A DNA stretch of 64,000 bases from Bacteroidota bacterium (GCA_021815405.1 JAKAGV010000001.1:124001-188000); one strand, 5' to 3'; shown: positions 15,504 to 24,983, counted from the stretch's first letter. Notes: generated from the letters alone by a model not told the origin. Program-made: numbers and translations.

Positions 15504-16141
15504 TCATTACTTTGTTCATTGTTCCTTTCATACAAATACCACAAAGTATAAGTAACACCAAAACCGAGGTAGGCACCGGCAATAACATCGCTTATGAAAT
15601 GATAGTCCGTTGCGATAAGTGCAAAGGCAAGAAGAGCAAGGATAATTGTTACTAACTTTCTGAATTTTGGAAAATATAGAATAAGTGAAGTCCCGAAAGC
15701 GACGAAGACAGTCATATGTCCGGATGGGAAGCTACCCCCGCCATGAAAATTAAAGAATTTGAAAACGGGAGACTCATGATGAATAAGCCAGTCGCGCGGT
15801 GAAATTCTGCCAAAAATAATTTGAAGCATCATCTTAATTAAATAGGATAATGGCAATGTTGTTGCTGCAAGTCTTAGGAATTTCTCTTTAACATCTATCT
15901 TTTTCTTTACAAAGCGAAATAGATAGATTATCCACATTAAAATAGTTCCGCCAACTACAATAGCGGATAAAAAGTCCGGTATGTTCTCGGTTGCCGTATG
16001 CAACGGGCGGATAGATCTAATAATTATCATTATCCTTGCGGCAACCCCGGTATCAAGAAAATGAATACTTATTATTGTGGCTATGATTACCAAGAAGGTT
16101 AGTTTAAACCAAAATACAGCCGATGTTTCTTTTCTATCCAT
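15494..16141 (-). CDS. PAP2 family phosphatase, membrane-bound
   Basis: A 215-residue lipid phosphatase-like protein with about five membrane helices. It has the three phosphatase motifs: a degenerate KX6RP-type segment (KMMLQIIFGRISPRD), PSGH in GGSFPSGHMTVF, and the SX(n)H-type segment in DYHFISDVIAGAYLG. Such enzymes hydrolyse undecaprenyl diphosphate or phosphatidylglycerophosphate at the periplasmic face of the inner membrane; BacA-independent undecaprenyl recycling is the most common role. Its last codons overlap the end of the convergent creatininase-family gene by 10 bp. Confidence 0.85.
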   Translation of the reverse strand: MDRKETSAVFWFKLTFLVIIATIISIHFLDTGVAARIMIIIRSIRPLHTATENIPDFLSAIVVGGTILMWIIYLFRFVKKKIDVKEKFLRLAATTLPLSYLIKMMLQIIFGRISPRDWLIHHESPVFKFFNFHGGGSFPSGHMTVFVAFGTSLILYFPKFRKLVTIILALLAFALIATDYHFISDVIAGAYLGFGVTYTLWYLYERNNEQSNDYS

Positions 16142-16480
16142 TTACTTCAATTGTTTCGGCAGTTACTATTTGAATGGACCCGATTTTTTTCTGCATTCGA
16201 ATAAATGAAATATATCTTGTAAAGAATTTAAATATACTCCTCAAAATTACAACAATAATATTTATCATCCATACAAAGAGTGATTTTATTTTTTATTATG
16301 CCTGTTCATTCCAGCCCGATAAAAAAAGACGGTTCTGCTAAAAATTTTAGAATAACCATGTTCCGTTCTTCATATTTTGTTTAGATAATTGATAGGATTT
16401 TTTTAATTTTATCGCCAATATAGAAAATTCACTATATAGTATAATTAATTTTTTTTCAATACAATTTATTTGGAGCTATA
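16142..16480. other. Intergenic region, divergent promoters presumed
   Basis: This 339-bp AT-rich gap separates the divergent PAP2 and M13 peptidase genes. The only open stretch is a 28-codon frame at about 16298-16384 with no Shine-Dalgarno site and no recognisable product. No hairpin or repeat of note was found. Confidence 0.4.
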
Positions 16481-18526
16481 ATGCTTGTTTCTAAATTAAA
16501 AGTTTTTGTTTTTTGTCTTCTTCTGTTTACTTCAGGTATAGCGATAAACGCATTCTGTCAGACAGATAACGGAGATGAAATAAATAAAAAGGATATGGAT
16601 ACAACTGTCAGCCCGACAGTTGATTTCTTTAAGTATGCAGATGGTACATGGCTTAAAAATACCGAAATACCTGCTGCCTATCCTGCTTGGGGTTCTTTCT
16701 ACATTCTTAACGATGAAAACCTAAACAAGATAAAAAATATTTTAGCCGGACTGGAAAAACAATCCGGTTTTAAGAAGGGAACAAGTGAACAGCTTGTCGG
16801 AGATTTCTATTATACTGGTATGGATACAGCAAAGATTGAAGAAGAGGGCTATAAGCCAATTGAAAAAGATCTTGAAGCTGTAAGTGCAATAAATAATTTA
16901 AAAGAATTTTATAAAGAGCTTGTGAAAGTTCAGCTAGGATTCTCCAATCCGTTGTTCTCTTTCGGATCAGGTGCGGATGCAAAAAACAGCAAGATGAATA
17001 TTGCCCAGCTTTGGCAGAGCGGGCTTGGTATGCCAGACCGTGATTATTATTTAAAAGATGATGAAAATACGAAAGCCACAAGAGATAGTTATCTTCAGCT
17101 TATGAAGAAATCATTCGTTCTTACCGGCTACGATGAAACAAAGGCTGATAATACTGCACAATCAATTTTGGATTTGGAAACACGGCTTGCAACAACTTCT
17201 ATGCCGCGAGTTGAAGAACGCGATCCGCATAAGATTTATCATAAGATGACTGTTAAAGAATTAATAAGCTTATCTCCTGATTTTGGATGGGACGAATATT
17301 TTACTTTAATGGGTGTTAAGAATCCTGGTGATATAAATGTTGCACAACCGGATTTCTTTAAAGAAATCAGCAATGTAATTAAATCCACACCGCTTGATAC
17401 TCTTAAAGAATATTTGAGATGGAATATAATCCGTTCAGCAGAGCCTTATCTAAGCCATACATTCGAAGAAGCAAGTTTTGATTTCTACGGAAAAGTATTA
17501 AACGGAACGACGGTTATGCAGCCGCGCTGGAAAAGAGTTCTCGGTGCAATTAACGGAGGAATAGGAATGGAGCTTGGTAAACTGTTCGTAAAAAAATATT
17601 TTCCGCCGTATGCAAAAAAGCGAGCGCTTGAGTTAGTTCATAACCTGATGGCTTCATTGAAGAACAGGATTGAAAACCTTGATTGGATGAGCCCTGAGAC
17701 AAAGAAAGCCGCTCTAGTTAAATTAGCTGCTTTCACTGTTAAGATTGGTTATCCTGATAAATGGAAAAGTTACAAGGGCTTGGATATAAATCGAGATTCC
17801 TATTTTGGAAATGTTATGAACGCTTCAATCTTTAATACAAAAAAAGATCTGGCAAAGATTGGCAAGCCGGTTGATAAGACTGAATGGGGAATGACGCCAC
17901 AGACTGTTAATGCTTATTATAATCCTCAGAATAATGAAATTGTTTTTCCTGCAGGAATTCTGCAGCCGCCTTTCTTTGATCCCAAAGCCGATGATGCAAT
18001 TAACTACGGCGGCATCGGATGCGTTATCGGTCATGAAATGACACACGGCTTTGATGATGAAGGCAGAGAATACGATGCACACGGCAATATGAAGGATTGG
18101 TGGACCAATAAGGACGCGGAGAATTTTGATAAGAGAGCAGAAAGAATCGTAGATCAATTTGATAATTACATTGCGGTTGATACTTTGCATGTGAACGGCA
18201 AATTAACTGAAGGTGAAAACATTGCCGACCTTGGCGGTGTTAACGTTTCATTTGATGCATTCAAGAAAACGGCTGAATACAAGGGTGGAAAGCCTATAAA
18301 CGGATTTACTCCCGCGCAAAGGTTCTTCCTTTCTTATGCAAATATCTGGAAGATGAAAACCCGACCCGAAAGAATGAGACTTCGTGTTAAGATAGATCCG
18401 CATTCTCCTGAACATTATAGAGTTGACGGACCATTAAGCAATACACCAGGTTTCTGGCAGGCTTTTAATGTAAAGCCAGGAGATCCGATGAGGATGCCTA
18501 AAGATAAATTAGTTAAGATTTGGTAG
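16481..18526 (+). CDS. M13 family zinc metallopeptidase (neprilysin/PepO-like)
   Basis: A 681-residue secreted endopeptidase. Residues 1-27 form a signal peptide (MLVSKLKVFVFCLLLF...AFC). Peptidase_M13_N (about 45-420) opens with VDFFKYADGTWLKNTEIP. The catalytic domain carries VIGHEMTHGFDDEG (zinc ligands His518 and His522) and GENIADLGG (Glu579). NAYYNPQNNEIVFPAGILQPPF is the family's hallmark. The substrate is short peptides in the periplasm or outside the cell. The length is normal for the family. TTGGAG lies ahead of the ATG. A near-perfect hairpin at 18549-18589 follows the stop. Confidence 0.93.
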   Translation: MLVSKLKVFVFCLLLFTSGIAINAFCQTDNGDEINKKDMDTTVSPTVDFFKYADGTWLKNTEIPAAYPAWGSFYILNDENLNKIKNILAGLEKQSGFKKGTSEQLVGDFYYTGMDTAKIEEEGYKPIEKDLEAVSAINNLKEFYKELVKVQLGFSNPLFSFGSGADAKNSKMNIAQLWQSGLGMPDRDYYLKDDENTKATRDSYLQLMKKSFVLTGYDETKADNTAQSILDLETRLATTSMPRVEERDPHKIYHKMTVKELISLSPDFGWDEYFTLMGVKNPGDINVAQPDFFKEISNVIKSTPLDTLKEYLRWNIIRSAEPYLSHTFEEASFDFYGKVLNGTTVMQPRWKRVLGAINGGIGMELGKLFVKKYFPPYAKKRALELVHNLMASLKNRIENLDWMSPETKKAALVKLAAFTVKIGYPDKWKSYKGLDINRDSYFGNVMNASIFNTKKDLAKIGKPVDKTEWGMTPQTVNAYYNPQNNEIVFPAGILQPPFFDPKADDAINYGGIGCVIGHEMTHGFDDEGREYDAHGNMKDWWTNKDAENFDKRAERIVDQFDNYIAVDTLHVNGKLTEGENIADLGGVNVSFDAFKKTAEYKGGKPINGFTPAQRFFLSYANIWKMKTRPERMRLRVKIDPHSPEHYRVDGPLSNTPGFWQAFNVKPGDPMRMPKDKLVKIW

Positions 18527-18978
18527 AAATTTTTAAATACTCAATTCTAGATACTGGATACTCGATTTTAAATCGAGCATCCAGTATCTGGAATCGATAA
18601 TCATTCATAATCTACATATAGTTACATATCTTTACATCCATTTACAAATTTCTTACTTCAACATTAGTATTTTTCTTAAAAGAAATTTTAAAAAATATTT
18701 ATTCCCATCATTGAGAAGACAATACTAACTTTCATTTAAAAAATTTGAGATTGGGAGTTGGAATAATATTTGGGAATAAATGTTTCAACAAACATGTCTA
18801 CGCTTAAGGATCTACACCATTTTACGATACCGGATTCTCAAATCAAGGTTTCGTGATTACAGCAACGACATTTATAGATACTTTTAATAAACTTGGTAGT
18901 ATGCAATTACAATTTGTAATCATACTTCACATGATATAAAATTCTGTTAAATCAATAATAACTTATTGGAGGTTCTCG
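18527..18978. other. Intergenic region with a 20-bp-arm hairpin
   Basis: AGATACTGGATACTCGATTT (18549-18568) and its inverse at 18570-18589, with one mismatch, form an almost perfect hairpin just after the M13 peptidase stop. It lacks a T-run, so it is more a dispersed palindrome than a classical terminator. Similar words (ATACTGGATACTCGAT-like) appear near 24990, 47955 and 53195. The remaining 380 bp hold no supportable gene. Confidence 0.5.
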
Positions 18979-20319
18979 ATGTCAGATATAGTCAAGGACT
19001 TAAAAGTCTTTACTATTGCAATAGGGCTTATAATTTTATCTTTCACCAATGTCTCTTATTCAATACCGAGTTTTGCACGGCAGACAAATCTTCCGTGTAG
19101 TACATGTCATTATGTTTATCCCGAGCTTACTCCTTTCGGAAGATTGTTTAAGCTGAACGGATATACTATGACAGGTATAAAAACGATTGAATCTACGTAT
19201 AAGGAAGAAAGTACCAATTTAAAACTTTTAAGCATGCTACCGATTTCAGCTATGATTCAGGGCTCGCATAATAAAATTGCTACTTCTATTCCTGGTGTTC
19301 AGAATGATGTAACCGAATTTCCCCAACAGTTCAGTTTGTTTATTGCCGGGGCTATCTCACCGAACTTTGGTTCTTTCATCCAGGTAACATACGATGATCA
19401 ATCGGGGCAATTCAGTCTTGATAATACAGATCTGAGGTTTGCGGATCATACAACACTTTTTGATAACGATCTTTTGTACGGAGTAACATTAAATAACAAT
19501 CCAACGGTTCAGGATGTTTGGAACACAACACCAGCATGGGGATTTCCTTACGTTTCATCGGCAGTTGCCCCGACGCCCGGCGCAAGTCCTATAATCAATA
19601 ACCTTGGCGGACTCGTTTCCGGACTTGGAGCTTATGCACTTTATAATAACTTAATTTATGGAGAATTTAGTTTATACCATGTTACTAAACAAGGCGATGT
19701 TCCTGAAACGGCTGCGGATTCATCAATGACTTTAGCCGGATATGCGCCATACTGGAGAGTTGCGCTTCAGCAGCAGTGGGAGACTGACTATATCGAAGTT
19801 GGTACTTTCGGAATGGCTTCACAATTTTATCCTACGGGTATCAGCGATCCGAATACAGATAAATACACAGACATTGGTTTTGATGCGCAGTATGAAAAGA
19901 CTTTAACCAATGGTGCAATTATAGCGCATACATCATACATTACTGAAAAGCAGACTCTCGATGCAACATATGCTGCTGGGGGTTCGTCTAATCCATCGTT
20001 AACATTGAACCAGTTTAAGATAGATGCAAGTTACAACTTTCCGGTTGGGGTTGCTTTTTCGCTGGGTTATTTTGCAACGAGCGGAGGAAGTGATGCCATT
20101 GTGTACTCACCAACACCGGTTACTGGTTTTAACAATAATACTCCGAACAGCAACGGTGAAATAGCACAAGTTACTTACTTGCCTTGGTTGAATACCCAGT
20201 TTTCTGTTCAGTATGTCTTTTACAGCAAGTTCAATGGAAGCAGTAATAATTACGATGGCGCAGGCAGAAATGCTTCGGATAACAATACATTATATGTCGT
20301 AGGTTGGGTCGTATTTTAA
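18979..20319 (+). CDS. Outer-membrane barrel-like protein with one c-type haem site
   Basis: A 446-residue exported protein. A signal-type hydrophobic segment (about 10-28) is followed by FARQTNLPCSTCHYVYPELTPFGRLFKLNGY, so a single CxxCH haem-c site (Cys40, Cys43, His44) lies at the start of the mature chain. The remainder is rich in alternating polar/aromatic strands (GSFIQVTYDDQSGQFSLDNTDLRF and similar), and the chain ends in VVGWVVF, typical of an outer-membrane barrel. The combination suggests a porin-cytochrome that moves electrons across or at the outer membrane; this is inferred. It heads the cytochrome cluster 18979-22962, and GGAGG precedes the ATG. Confidence 0.75.
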   Translation: MSDIVKDLKVFTIAIGLIILSFTNVSYSIPSFARQTNLPCSTCHYVYPELTPFGRLFKLNGYTMTGIKTIESTYKEESTNLKLLSMLPISAMIQGSHNKIATSIPGVQNDVTEFPQQFSLFIAGAISPNFGSFIQVTYDDQSGQFSLDNTDLRFADHTTLFDNDLLYGVTLNNNPTVQDVWNTTPAWGFPYVSSAVAPTPGASPIINNLGGLVSGLGAYALYNNLIYGEFSLYHVTKQGDVPETAADSSMTLAGYAPYWRVALQQQWETDYIEVGTFGMASQFYPTGISDPNTDKYTDIGFDAQYEKTLTNGAIIAHTSYITEKQTLDATYAAGGSSNPSLTLNQFKIDASYNFPVGVAFSLGYFATSGGSDAIVYSPTPVTGFNNNTPNSNGEIAQVTYLPWLNTQFSVQYVFYSKFNGSSNNYDGAGRNASDNNTLYVVGWVVF

Positions 20320-20367
20320 TTAGATTCCATATTTTTAAAACAAATGAAAAATCTTAAGGTGAAAAAA

Positions 20368-20847
20368 ATGAAGTTAATATATTTTATATTAGTAATTCTT
20401 GTATTTGCTTTCATTAGCTTAACTGTAATCGAAGCAAAGCAAATAGAGAAAAGTGCAAACTCAAATTATTCTGCTGTAGATACAGCAAAAGCTAAGCAAA
20501 AAAAGCCAACCGAGGCAGAAGTTGGAATTGGTCCAATAAAGGAAGTTGATCTTGGTCCTATCAACAAAAGCATGGTGAACGAAGGTAAAAATATTTTTAA
20601 TACAAAATGCTTTGCTTGCCACCGTCTTGACACCAAGCTGGTTGGGCCTGCATTAAAACCTATTGTAAAAAAGCTGCCGCCGGTATATCTAATGAATTAC
20701 TTGTTGAATACTACTGAGATGCAGAAGAAGGATCCTCAACTAAAGAAACTCATTAAAGAATTTAACGGTATCCTGATGCCAGACCAACAGTTGACTGAAA
20801 AGCAAGCGCGTTCTGTCCTGGAGTATTTCAGGACTATTGAAAAATAA
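20368..20847 (+). CDS. Monohaem c-type cytochrome
   Basis: A 159-residue periplasmic cytochrome c. I chose ATG 20368, with AAGG eight bases upstream, rather than the one at 20344; this gives a clean signal anchor MKLIYFILVILVFAFI. The haem site CFACH is at Cys81, Cys84 and His85. MPDQQLTEKQARSVLEYFRTIEK holds the likely axial Met and the C-terminal helix of class I cytochromes. It is paralogous to the next gene (shared NYLLNTTEMQKKDP block). It is likely a soluble electron shuttle for a terminal oxidase or for the porin-cytochrome upstream. Confidence 0.88.
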   Translation: MKLIYFILVILVFAFISLTVIEAKQIEKSANSNYSAVDTAKAKQKKPTEAEVGIGPIKEVDLGPINKSMVNEGKNIFNTKCFACHRLDTKLVGPALKPIVKKLPPVYLMNYLLNTTEMQKKDPQLKKLIKEFNGILMPDQQLTEKQARSVLEYFRTIEK

Positions 20848-20852
20848 TTGAT

Positions 20853-20976
20853 CACTGAAGTTAGGTAAGAACATAAATATGTCATGCTGAACTTGTTTCA
20901 GCATCTAGAAATGGTCAAAAATGAGATTCCGAAACAAGTTCGGAATGACAAAAACAATATTTTGCGTAAATTCAGT
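20853..20976. repeat. MITE-like palindrome, copy A
   Basis: Ends ACTGAAGTTA and TGCGTAAATTCAGT form imperfect terminal inverted repeats. Inside are TGTCATGCTGAACTTG...AGCATCT and AGATTCCGAAACAAGTTCGG...ATGACA. The element at 39610-39735 is its near-inverse copy. It is non-coding and sits directly after a gene end. Confidence 0.7.
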
Positions 20977-20999
20977 TAATCACAACAATCCTCTAAAAA

Positions 21000-21036
21000 T
21001 TAAGGCGGTTTAATTTTAAGCCGCCTTAACTATTTT
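21000..21036 (+). terminator. Rho-independent terminator after the first cytochrome
   Basis: The arms TTAAGGCGG (21000-21008) and CCGCCTTAA (21021-21029) flank a 12-nt loop and are followed by CTATTTTT. With copy A of the MITE, this separates the two cytochrome paralogues transcriptionally. Confidence 0.7.
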
Positions 21037-21174
21037 TAAATTACCTAGAAAACTTTATCATTTCATTTTTTGTTTCATCTCACAGTAGAGATAAGTCTAG
21101 ACGTCTATTTTTGAGCAACAATATTATTTTTATCAGTAATTAAAACAAGTCTTACTCGCTCTGAGGGATACTTA

Positions 21175-21696
21175 ATGAAATTAAAATATTTACTATACAT
21201 AATCGCGGTATTAGCATTTATTAATTATTCGTGTGTTAATCCAAAATATAAAGATCAAACACAGCCGCCTCCGGACAATTCGGAAGCACCGGTATCTAAA
21301 CCACAGCCGAAAGTTGAAACTGCAAAAACAAGTCAGCCGCCTGCTGTTTCAAAGTATGAATTCCCTGATGATAATGGAATTGGACCGATTAAGAATGTTA
21401 CAATTGGACCAATTGATCCAAAGCTAGTTGCTGCAGGTTCAAAAATATTTAATACAAAATGCATTGCATGTCATCAGCTTGATACAAGATTGGTCGGACC
21501 GCCATTAAGAAACATAACAAAGAAAAACACTCCGGAATTCATAATGAATTATCTTTTGAATACGACCGAGATGCAGAAGAAGGATCCGATAATGGCAAAG
21601 CTGGTCGATGAATATAAAATTTTAATGCCGGATCAACAGCTTTCACAAAACGATGCAAGAGCTGTTCTGGAATATTTTCGCTCTGTTGAAAAATAA
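21175..21696 (+). CDS. Monohaem c-type cytochrome lipoprotein
   Basis: A 173-residue paralogue of the preceding cytochrome. The signal ends in FINYSC, a lipobox-like site that would lipidate Cys20. A Pro/Gln-rich tether (about 28-62) leads to the haem domain with CIACH (Cys96, Cys99, His100) and MPDQQLSQNDARAVLEYFRSVEK. The membrane-tethered/soluble pair suggests two stages of one electron path. Duplication is recent enough that the NTTEMQKKDP block is preserved. Confidence 0.88.
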   Translation: MKLKYLLYIIAVLAFINYSCVNPKYKDQTQPPPDNSEAPVSKPQPKVETAKTSQPPAVSKYEFPDDNGIGPIKNVTIGPIDPKLVAAGSKIFNTKCIACHQLDTRLVGPPLRNITKKNTPEFIMNYLLNTTEMQKKDPIMAKLVDEYKILMPDQQLSQNDARAVLEYFRSVEK

Positions 21697-21728
21697 TTTT
21701 TTTCTTTTCAATTTATCAGGTAGAATTG

Positions 21729-21774
21729 AACCGGCAGTCCTTTTGCGGGTTGGAAGGATGCCGGTTTCTTTTCT
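21729..21774 (+). terminator. Terminator after the cytochrome lipoprotein
   Basis: AACCGGCAGTCCTT (21729-21742) and AAGGATGCCGGTT (21754-21766) pair with a one-base bulge and are followed by TCTTTTC. This is a strong hairpin just after the stop codon. Confidence 0.7.
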
Positions 21775-21813
21775 ACTTATCCATATATTTTAATTCATTT
21801 TAGAGGTAGGCTT

Positions 21814-22962
21814 ATGCTCATTAAAAAATCTTTTCAAGTAAGCTTTTTATTATTAATTGGAATTTCTTTTTTGTTCCTTACTACTGGATGGGTAACATTA
21901 AGACCTAGTGCAATCCTTAAGAATAATGATCAGAAAAGTAAAAAAGAAAAAACTACAGATGAAGTTTTCAAAAATATTAAGGTGTTGAAAGGAATGCCAG
22001 CATCGCAGTTAATGCCAACTATGCATTTCTTTGAAGCTTCACTCGGATTCGACTGTTCGAATTGCCACGTTCGCGGGCATATGGACAGCGACAAAAAACC
22101 CGAGAAGAGGAAAGCTCGTAAGATGATTAAAATGATGGAGGCAATTAACAAGGATAGTTTTGAAGGCAAACAGATAGTCACATGCTTTACTTGCCATCGA
22201 GGTAATCCCGATCCGCAAACAATTCCAACTGTTATCACTGCCTCAATGATGAAAGAAAGAAGAGAGGAAGCAAAAACTGCCGAAGAAGAAATTGCTGTTC
22301 CAAACAGATTAAATACACCTGAAGAAATTATAGCAAAGTATCAGCAAGCTATTGGCGGCAAAGCAGCGTATGAAAAATTAACTTCGCTTAAGTTTGAAGG
22401 AACTGTCGATAATGGAAATAACAGAACTTCAAAGATTTCGATCATTCAGAAAGCTCCCTCATATTTTTATTCATCTCTGACATATCCTTTTGGAGAAATT
22501 GTAAAAGGTTATAACGATTCCGAAGGCTGGGTAAAGAGTCCTCGCGGCGTTCAACAACTTGAAGCGGGAGATGAACAAGACATTAAGCTTGCTGCAGATT
22601 TTTATGCACCGATGAATATCTTAAAAGATTATTCTGCTCTGAAGTTTAGTGATGTTGATCTACTTAATGCAGATACGGTTTATGTAGTTGATGCCCGTTA
22701 TTCAAATATCAGAAGATTCAAATTTTATTTTGATGTTTATTCCGGTCTGCTTCTGCGTAAAATTCAATATGATAAAACACTGCTAGGTGAACTTCAAACT
22801 CAGACAGATTATAGTGATTACCGAAATGTTAACGGAGTTCTATTCCCATTCGAACTTCATGTCGCTGACTTTGAAAACAACATGAAAATAAAATTCAGTA
22901 ATGTTGCTGCGAATACTGAAGTGGATACTAATATATTTAATATGCCTCCCAAAACGAATTAA
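21814..22962 (+). CDS. Photosynthetic-reaction-centre cytochrome c-like dihaem protein
   Basis: A 382-residue exported protein. A signal anchor (about 8-28) precedes a two-haem domain of the CytoC_RC type: MPTMHFFEASLGFDCSNCH (Cys81, Cys84, His85) and IVTCFTCHRGN (Cys124, Cys127, His128), with Met-rich helices between them as likely axial ligands. The C-terminal half (about 170-382) is a lipoprotein-sorting-type beta domain (AIGGKAAYEKLTSLKFEGTV...FPFELHVADFENN). Such proteins are widespread in non-phototrophs of this phylum. AGAGG lies before the ATG. A hairpin at 22989-23017 follows. Confidence 0.87.
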   Translation: MLIKKSFQVSFLLLIGISFLFLTTGWVTLRPSAILKNNDQKSKKEKTTDEVFKNIKVLKGMPASQLMPTMHFFEASLGFDCSNCHVRGHMDSDKKPEKRKARKMIKMMEAINKDSFEGKQIVTCFTCHRGNPDPQTIPTVITASMMKERREEAKTAEEEIAVPNRLNTPEEIIAKYQQAIGGKAAYEKLTSLKFEGTVDNGNNRTSKISIIQKAPSYFYSSLTYPFGEIVKGYNDSEGWVKSPRGVQQLEAGDEQDIKLAADFYAPMNILKDYSALKFSDVDLLNADTVYVVDARYSNIRRFKFYFDVYSGLLLRKIQYDKTLLGELQTQTDYSDYRNVNGVLFPFELHVADFENNMKIKFSNVAANTEVDTNIFNMPPKTN

Positions 22963-23127
22963 CAATTCAAAATGAATTTATGAGCGTATGATTGCATGAT
23001 TTAATTTCATGCAGTCATGCTATCATAAATCCAAACATTCTTCGTGCTTTATTTAAGAAAATTTTTTATCTTTAAGTGTAATTAAATATCACTAATAATT
23101 TTTTAATGAAAGATGGGAGTTCATACC

Positions 23128-23625
23128 ATGAATAAAACGGAAGATAATTTGAAGACGGCATTCGCAGGCGAAAGCCAGGCGAATCAGAAATACAATGCAT
23201 TCGCGAAGAAAGCAGAAAAAGAAGGTTTCCCGAATGTGGCAAGATTATTCAGCGCGGCAGCACAGGCAGAAAAGATTCACGCTGAAGGTCATTTGCATTC
23301 ACTTGATGGAATAGGCTCAACTAAAGAAAATCTTAAAGCAGCAATTGCCGGTGAAACCTATGAATACACAGAAATGTATCCTCCAATGCTTGAAACTGCT
23401 AATGAAGAAAATCATAAAGCAAAGAGAATGTTCGGATATGCTTTAAAAGCCGAGGAAGTTCATGCAAAACTGTATAAGATGGCTTTGGAAGCAGTTGAAA
23501 AAGGAAAAGACCTAGGCGAAATTGAAATTTATGTATGCCCTGTATGCGGCAACATTGAATTTGGAAAACCGACAGAGGACTGCCCGATTTGCGGAACTAA
23601 GGCAAACAAATATTTAGTAGTATAA
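23128..23625 (+). CDS. Rubrerythrin
   Basis: A 165-residue cytoplasmic diiron peroxidase. I chose ATG 23128 because GGGAG (23115-23119) is eight bases upstream. The N-terminal four-helix ferritin-like domain has AFAGESQANQKY and AIAGETYEYTEMYP repeats that carry the diiron glutamates. The C-terminal rubredoxin-like domain has CPVCG and CPICG for a single Fe(SCys)4 site. It reduces hydrogen peroxide with electrons from rubredoxin or NAD(P)H and marks an organism with a strictly or facultatively anaerobic life. It is the first of three closely spaced plus-strand genes. Confidence 0.93.
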   Translation: MNKTEDNLKTAFAGESQANQKYNAFAKKAEKEGFPNVARLFSAAAQAEKIHAEGHLHSLDGIGSTKENLKAAIAGETYEYTEMYPPMLETANEENHKAKRMFGYALKAEEVHAKLYKMALEAVEKGKDLGEIEIYVCPVCGNIEFGKPTEDCPICGTKANKYLVV

Positions 23626-23645
23626 TAATCTATCAGAAGGAATAA

Positions 23646-24005
23646 ATGAAACAAACATTAAGGTACGAAGAGCTAGGCATGTTCTGTTTATCTATCTTGC
23701 TTTTTAATATGCTCGGATACTCATGGTCGTTATTCCTTCTGTTGATTTTAACCCCAGATATTTCGATGCTCGGTTACTTAATAAATTCAAAAATAGGCGC
23801 AGCAGCATACAATGTGTTTCATCATAAAGGTATTGCTGTATTGCTTTACTTAATCGGGACTTTAACATTTAATTATATTTTTATACTTGCGGGCATAATT
23901 ATATTCGGTCATTCGAGCCTAGATCGTTTCTTAGGCTTCGGACTAAAATATTCCGATAATTTTAAGCATACTCATCTAGGAGTGATAGGCGAGAAACATA
24001 TTTAA
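23646..24005 (+). CDS. DUF4260 family membrane protein
   Basis: A 119-residue protein with three or four membrane helices. The family pattern is clear: [24 protein letters not shown] in the middle and [26 protein letters not shown] at the end. The conserved His pairs and Asp residues near membrane ends suggest a metal or proton site, but no function is known to me. It lies 20 bp after rubrerythrin and is probably co-transcribed; AGAAGG precedes the ATG. Confidence 0.85.
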   Translation: MKQTLRYEELGMFCLSILLFNMLGYSWSLFLLLILTPDISMLGYLINSKIGAAAYNVFHHKGIAVLLYLIGTLTFNYIFILAGIIIFGHSSLDRFLGFGLKYSDNFKHTHLGVIGEKHI

Positions 24006-24066
24006 CGTTGTTGAATCTACTTATAAAATTTTGCATCTTACTTTGCAAAGAAAGGACGGAAAGAAA

Positions 24067-24402
24067 ATGAAATACACAGTTGAAGGAACGGACACGAATT
24101 TTGAACAGGAAGTGTTAAAATCCGATGTACCGGTTTTAGTAGATTTCTGGGCACCATGGTGCGGACCCTGCAGAATGGTTGCACCTATTGTTGATGAACT
24201 CGCTCAGCAGTACGAAGGAAAGCTCAAAGTGGTAAAGCTAAATACTGATGAGAACCAGGAAGTTGCGATCAAATACGGAATAAGAAGTATACCTACGATT
24301 GGAATATTTAATAACGGTCAAGTTGTTGATGGAGTAATTGGTGCGGTTCCGAAACATATGCTTGAAAGTAAAATAAAACCGTACATTCACGAAATAAATT
24401 AA
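24067..24402 (+). CDS. trxA: Thioredoxin
   Basis: A 111-residue cytoplasmic thioredoxin with WCGPC (Cys32 and Cys35), [13 protein letters not shown] and the cis-Pro segment [13 protein letters not shown] chose ATG 24067; the open frame begins with a TTG 12 codons earlier, but that extension is not part of the fold. It probably forms an oxidative-stress group with rubrerythrin. The terminator 24411-24434 follows. Confidence 0.95.
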   Translation: MKYTVEGTDTNFEQEVLKSDVPVLVDFWAPWCGPCRMVAPIVDELAQQYEGKLKVVKLNTDENQEVAIKYGIRSIPTIGIFNNGQVVDGVIGAVPKHMLESKIKPYIHEIN

Positions 24403-24410
24403 ATTGATTA

Positions 24411-24434
24411 GGGCAAGTCTTCTTGCCCTTTTTT
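24411..24434 (+). terminator. Terminator after thioredoxin
   Basis: GGGCAAG (24411-24417), a TCTT loop and CTTGCCC (24422-24428) are followed by six T. This is a textbook intrinsic terminator, ending the rubrerythrin-DUF4260-thioredoxin group. Confidence 0.93.
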
Positions 24435-24445
24435 AATTAAGGAGA

Positions 24446-24907
24446 TCAGTCCTCAATTCTTACCCTGTCTGAAATTTCATTTTTATCACCAGGTTTGACA
24501 GGAAAATGCGCACTTAAAACTTTTCCAACCTCAGTAAGCCCGTGCAATATTCCTTTACAGAATTCCCCCTTTACGAACATTCCTTGCATATCATCTCTAA
24601 TTGAATCCCAAACAGATTGCGAGACTTTCTTATTTATGCCATTGTCTGCCACAATATAAAATTGTCTGTCTTCAAGAAGAATAAAAATAAGTATGCCGGT
24701 GCTATCTTTGGTTTTATTTATTCCTAGGCGAATAAATTCTTCTTGAGCAAGCTCACGGATGTTTTTTTTCTTTTCAAGTAAGTGCCGGTGTTCTTTTATA
24801 GTTACACAGATTTCCCCTGAAGTTGTCTTTTCAATTTCTTTAATTCTGTTAGTTATTCGAAGCAGCTCATCATCATCTACGAAGTGATAAATCAAGCGTT
24901 TTTCCAT
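24446..24907 (-). CDS. TPM domain protein
   Basis: A 153-residue protein of the TPM_phosphatase (Psb32/YgcG) fold without a signal peptide or membrane segment. Typical wording is IKEIEKTTSGEICVTIKE (about 22-39) and DSTGILIFILLEDRQFYIVADNGINKKV (about 67-94), followed by MQGMFVKGEFCKGILHGLTEVG. Many relatives are membrane anchored and neighbour a LemA gene; neither holds here. Its biochemical role is not established. It is convergent with thioredoxin and shares the terminator region. Confidence 0.8.
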   Translation of the reverse strand: MEKRLIYHFVDDDELLRITNRIKEIEKTTSGEICVTIKEHRHLLEKKKNIRELAQEEFIRLGINKTKDSTGILIFILLEDRQFYIVADNGINKKVSQSVWDSIRDDMQGMFVKGEFCKGILHGLTEVGKVLSAHFPVKPGDKNEISDRVRIED

Positions 24908-24983
24908 TTTTACATCTCCGCGTAAAATCTATTTTTCTTTGAATAAAAGTATAAAAGAGGACGGTGAATAACAACTGGAAGAT

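Noticed and set aside
16298-16384. 28-codon open frame between the PAP2 and M13 peptidase genes
   Set aside because: No Shine-Dalgarno site, no recognisable motif, and such frames are expected by chance.
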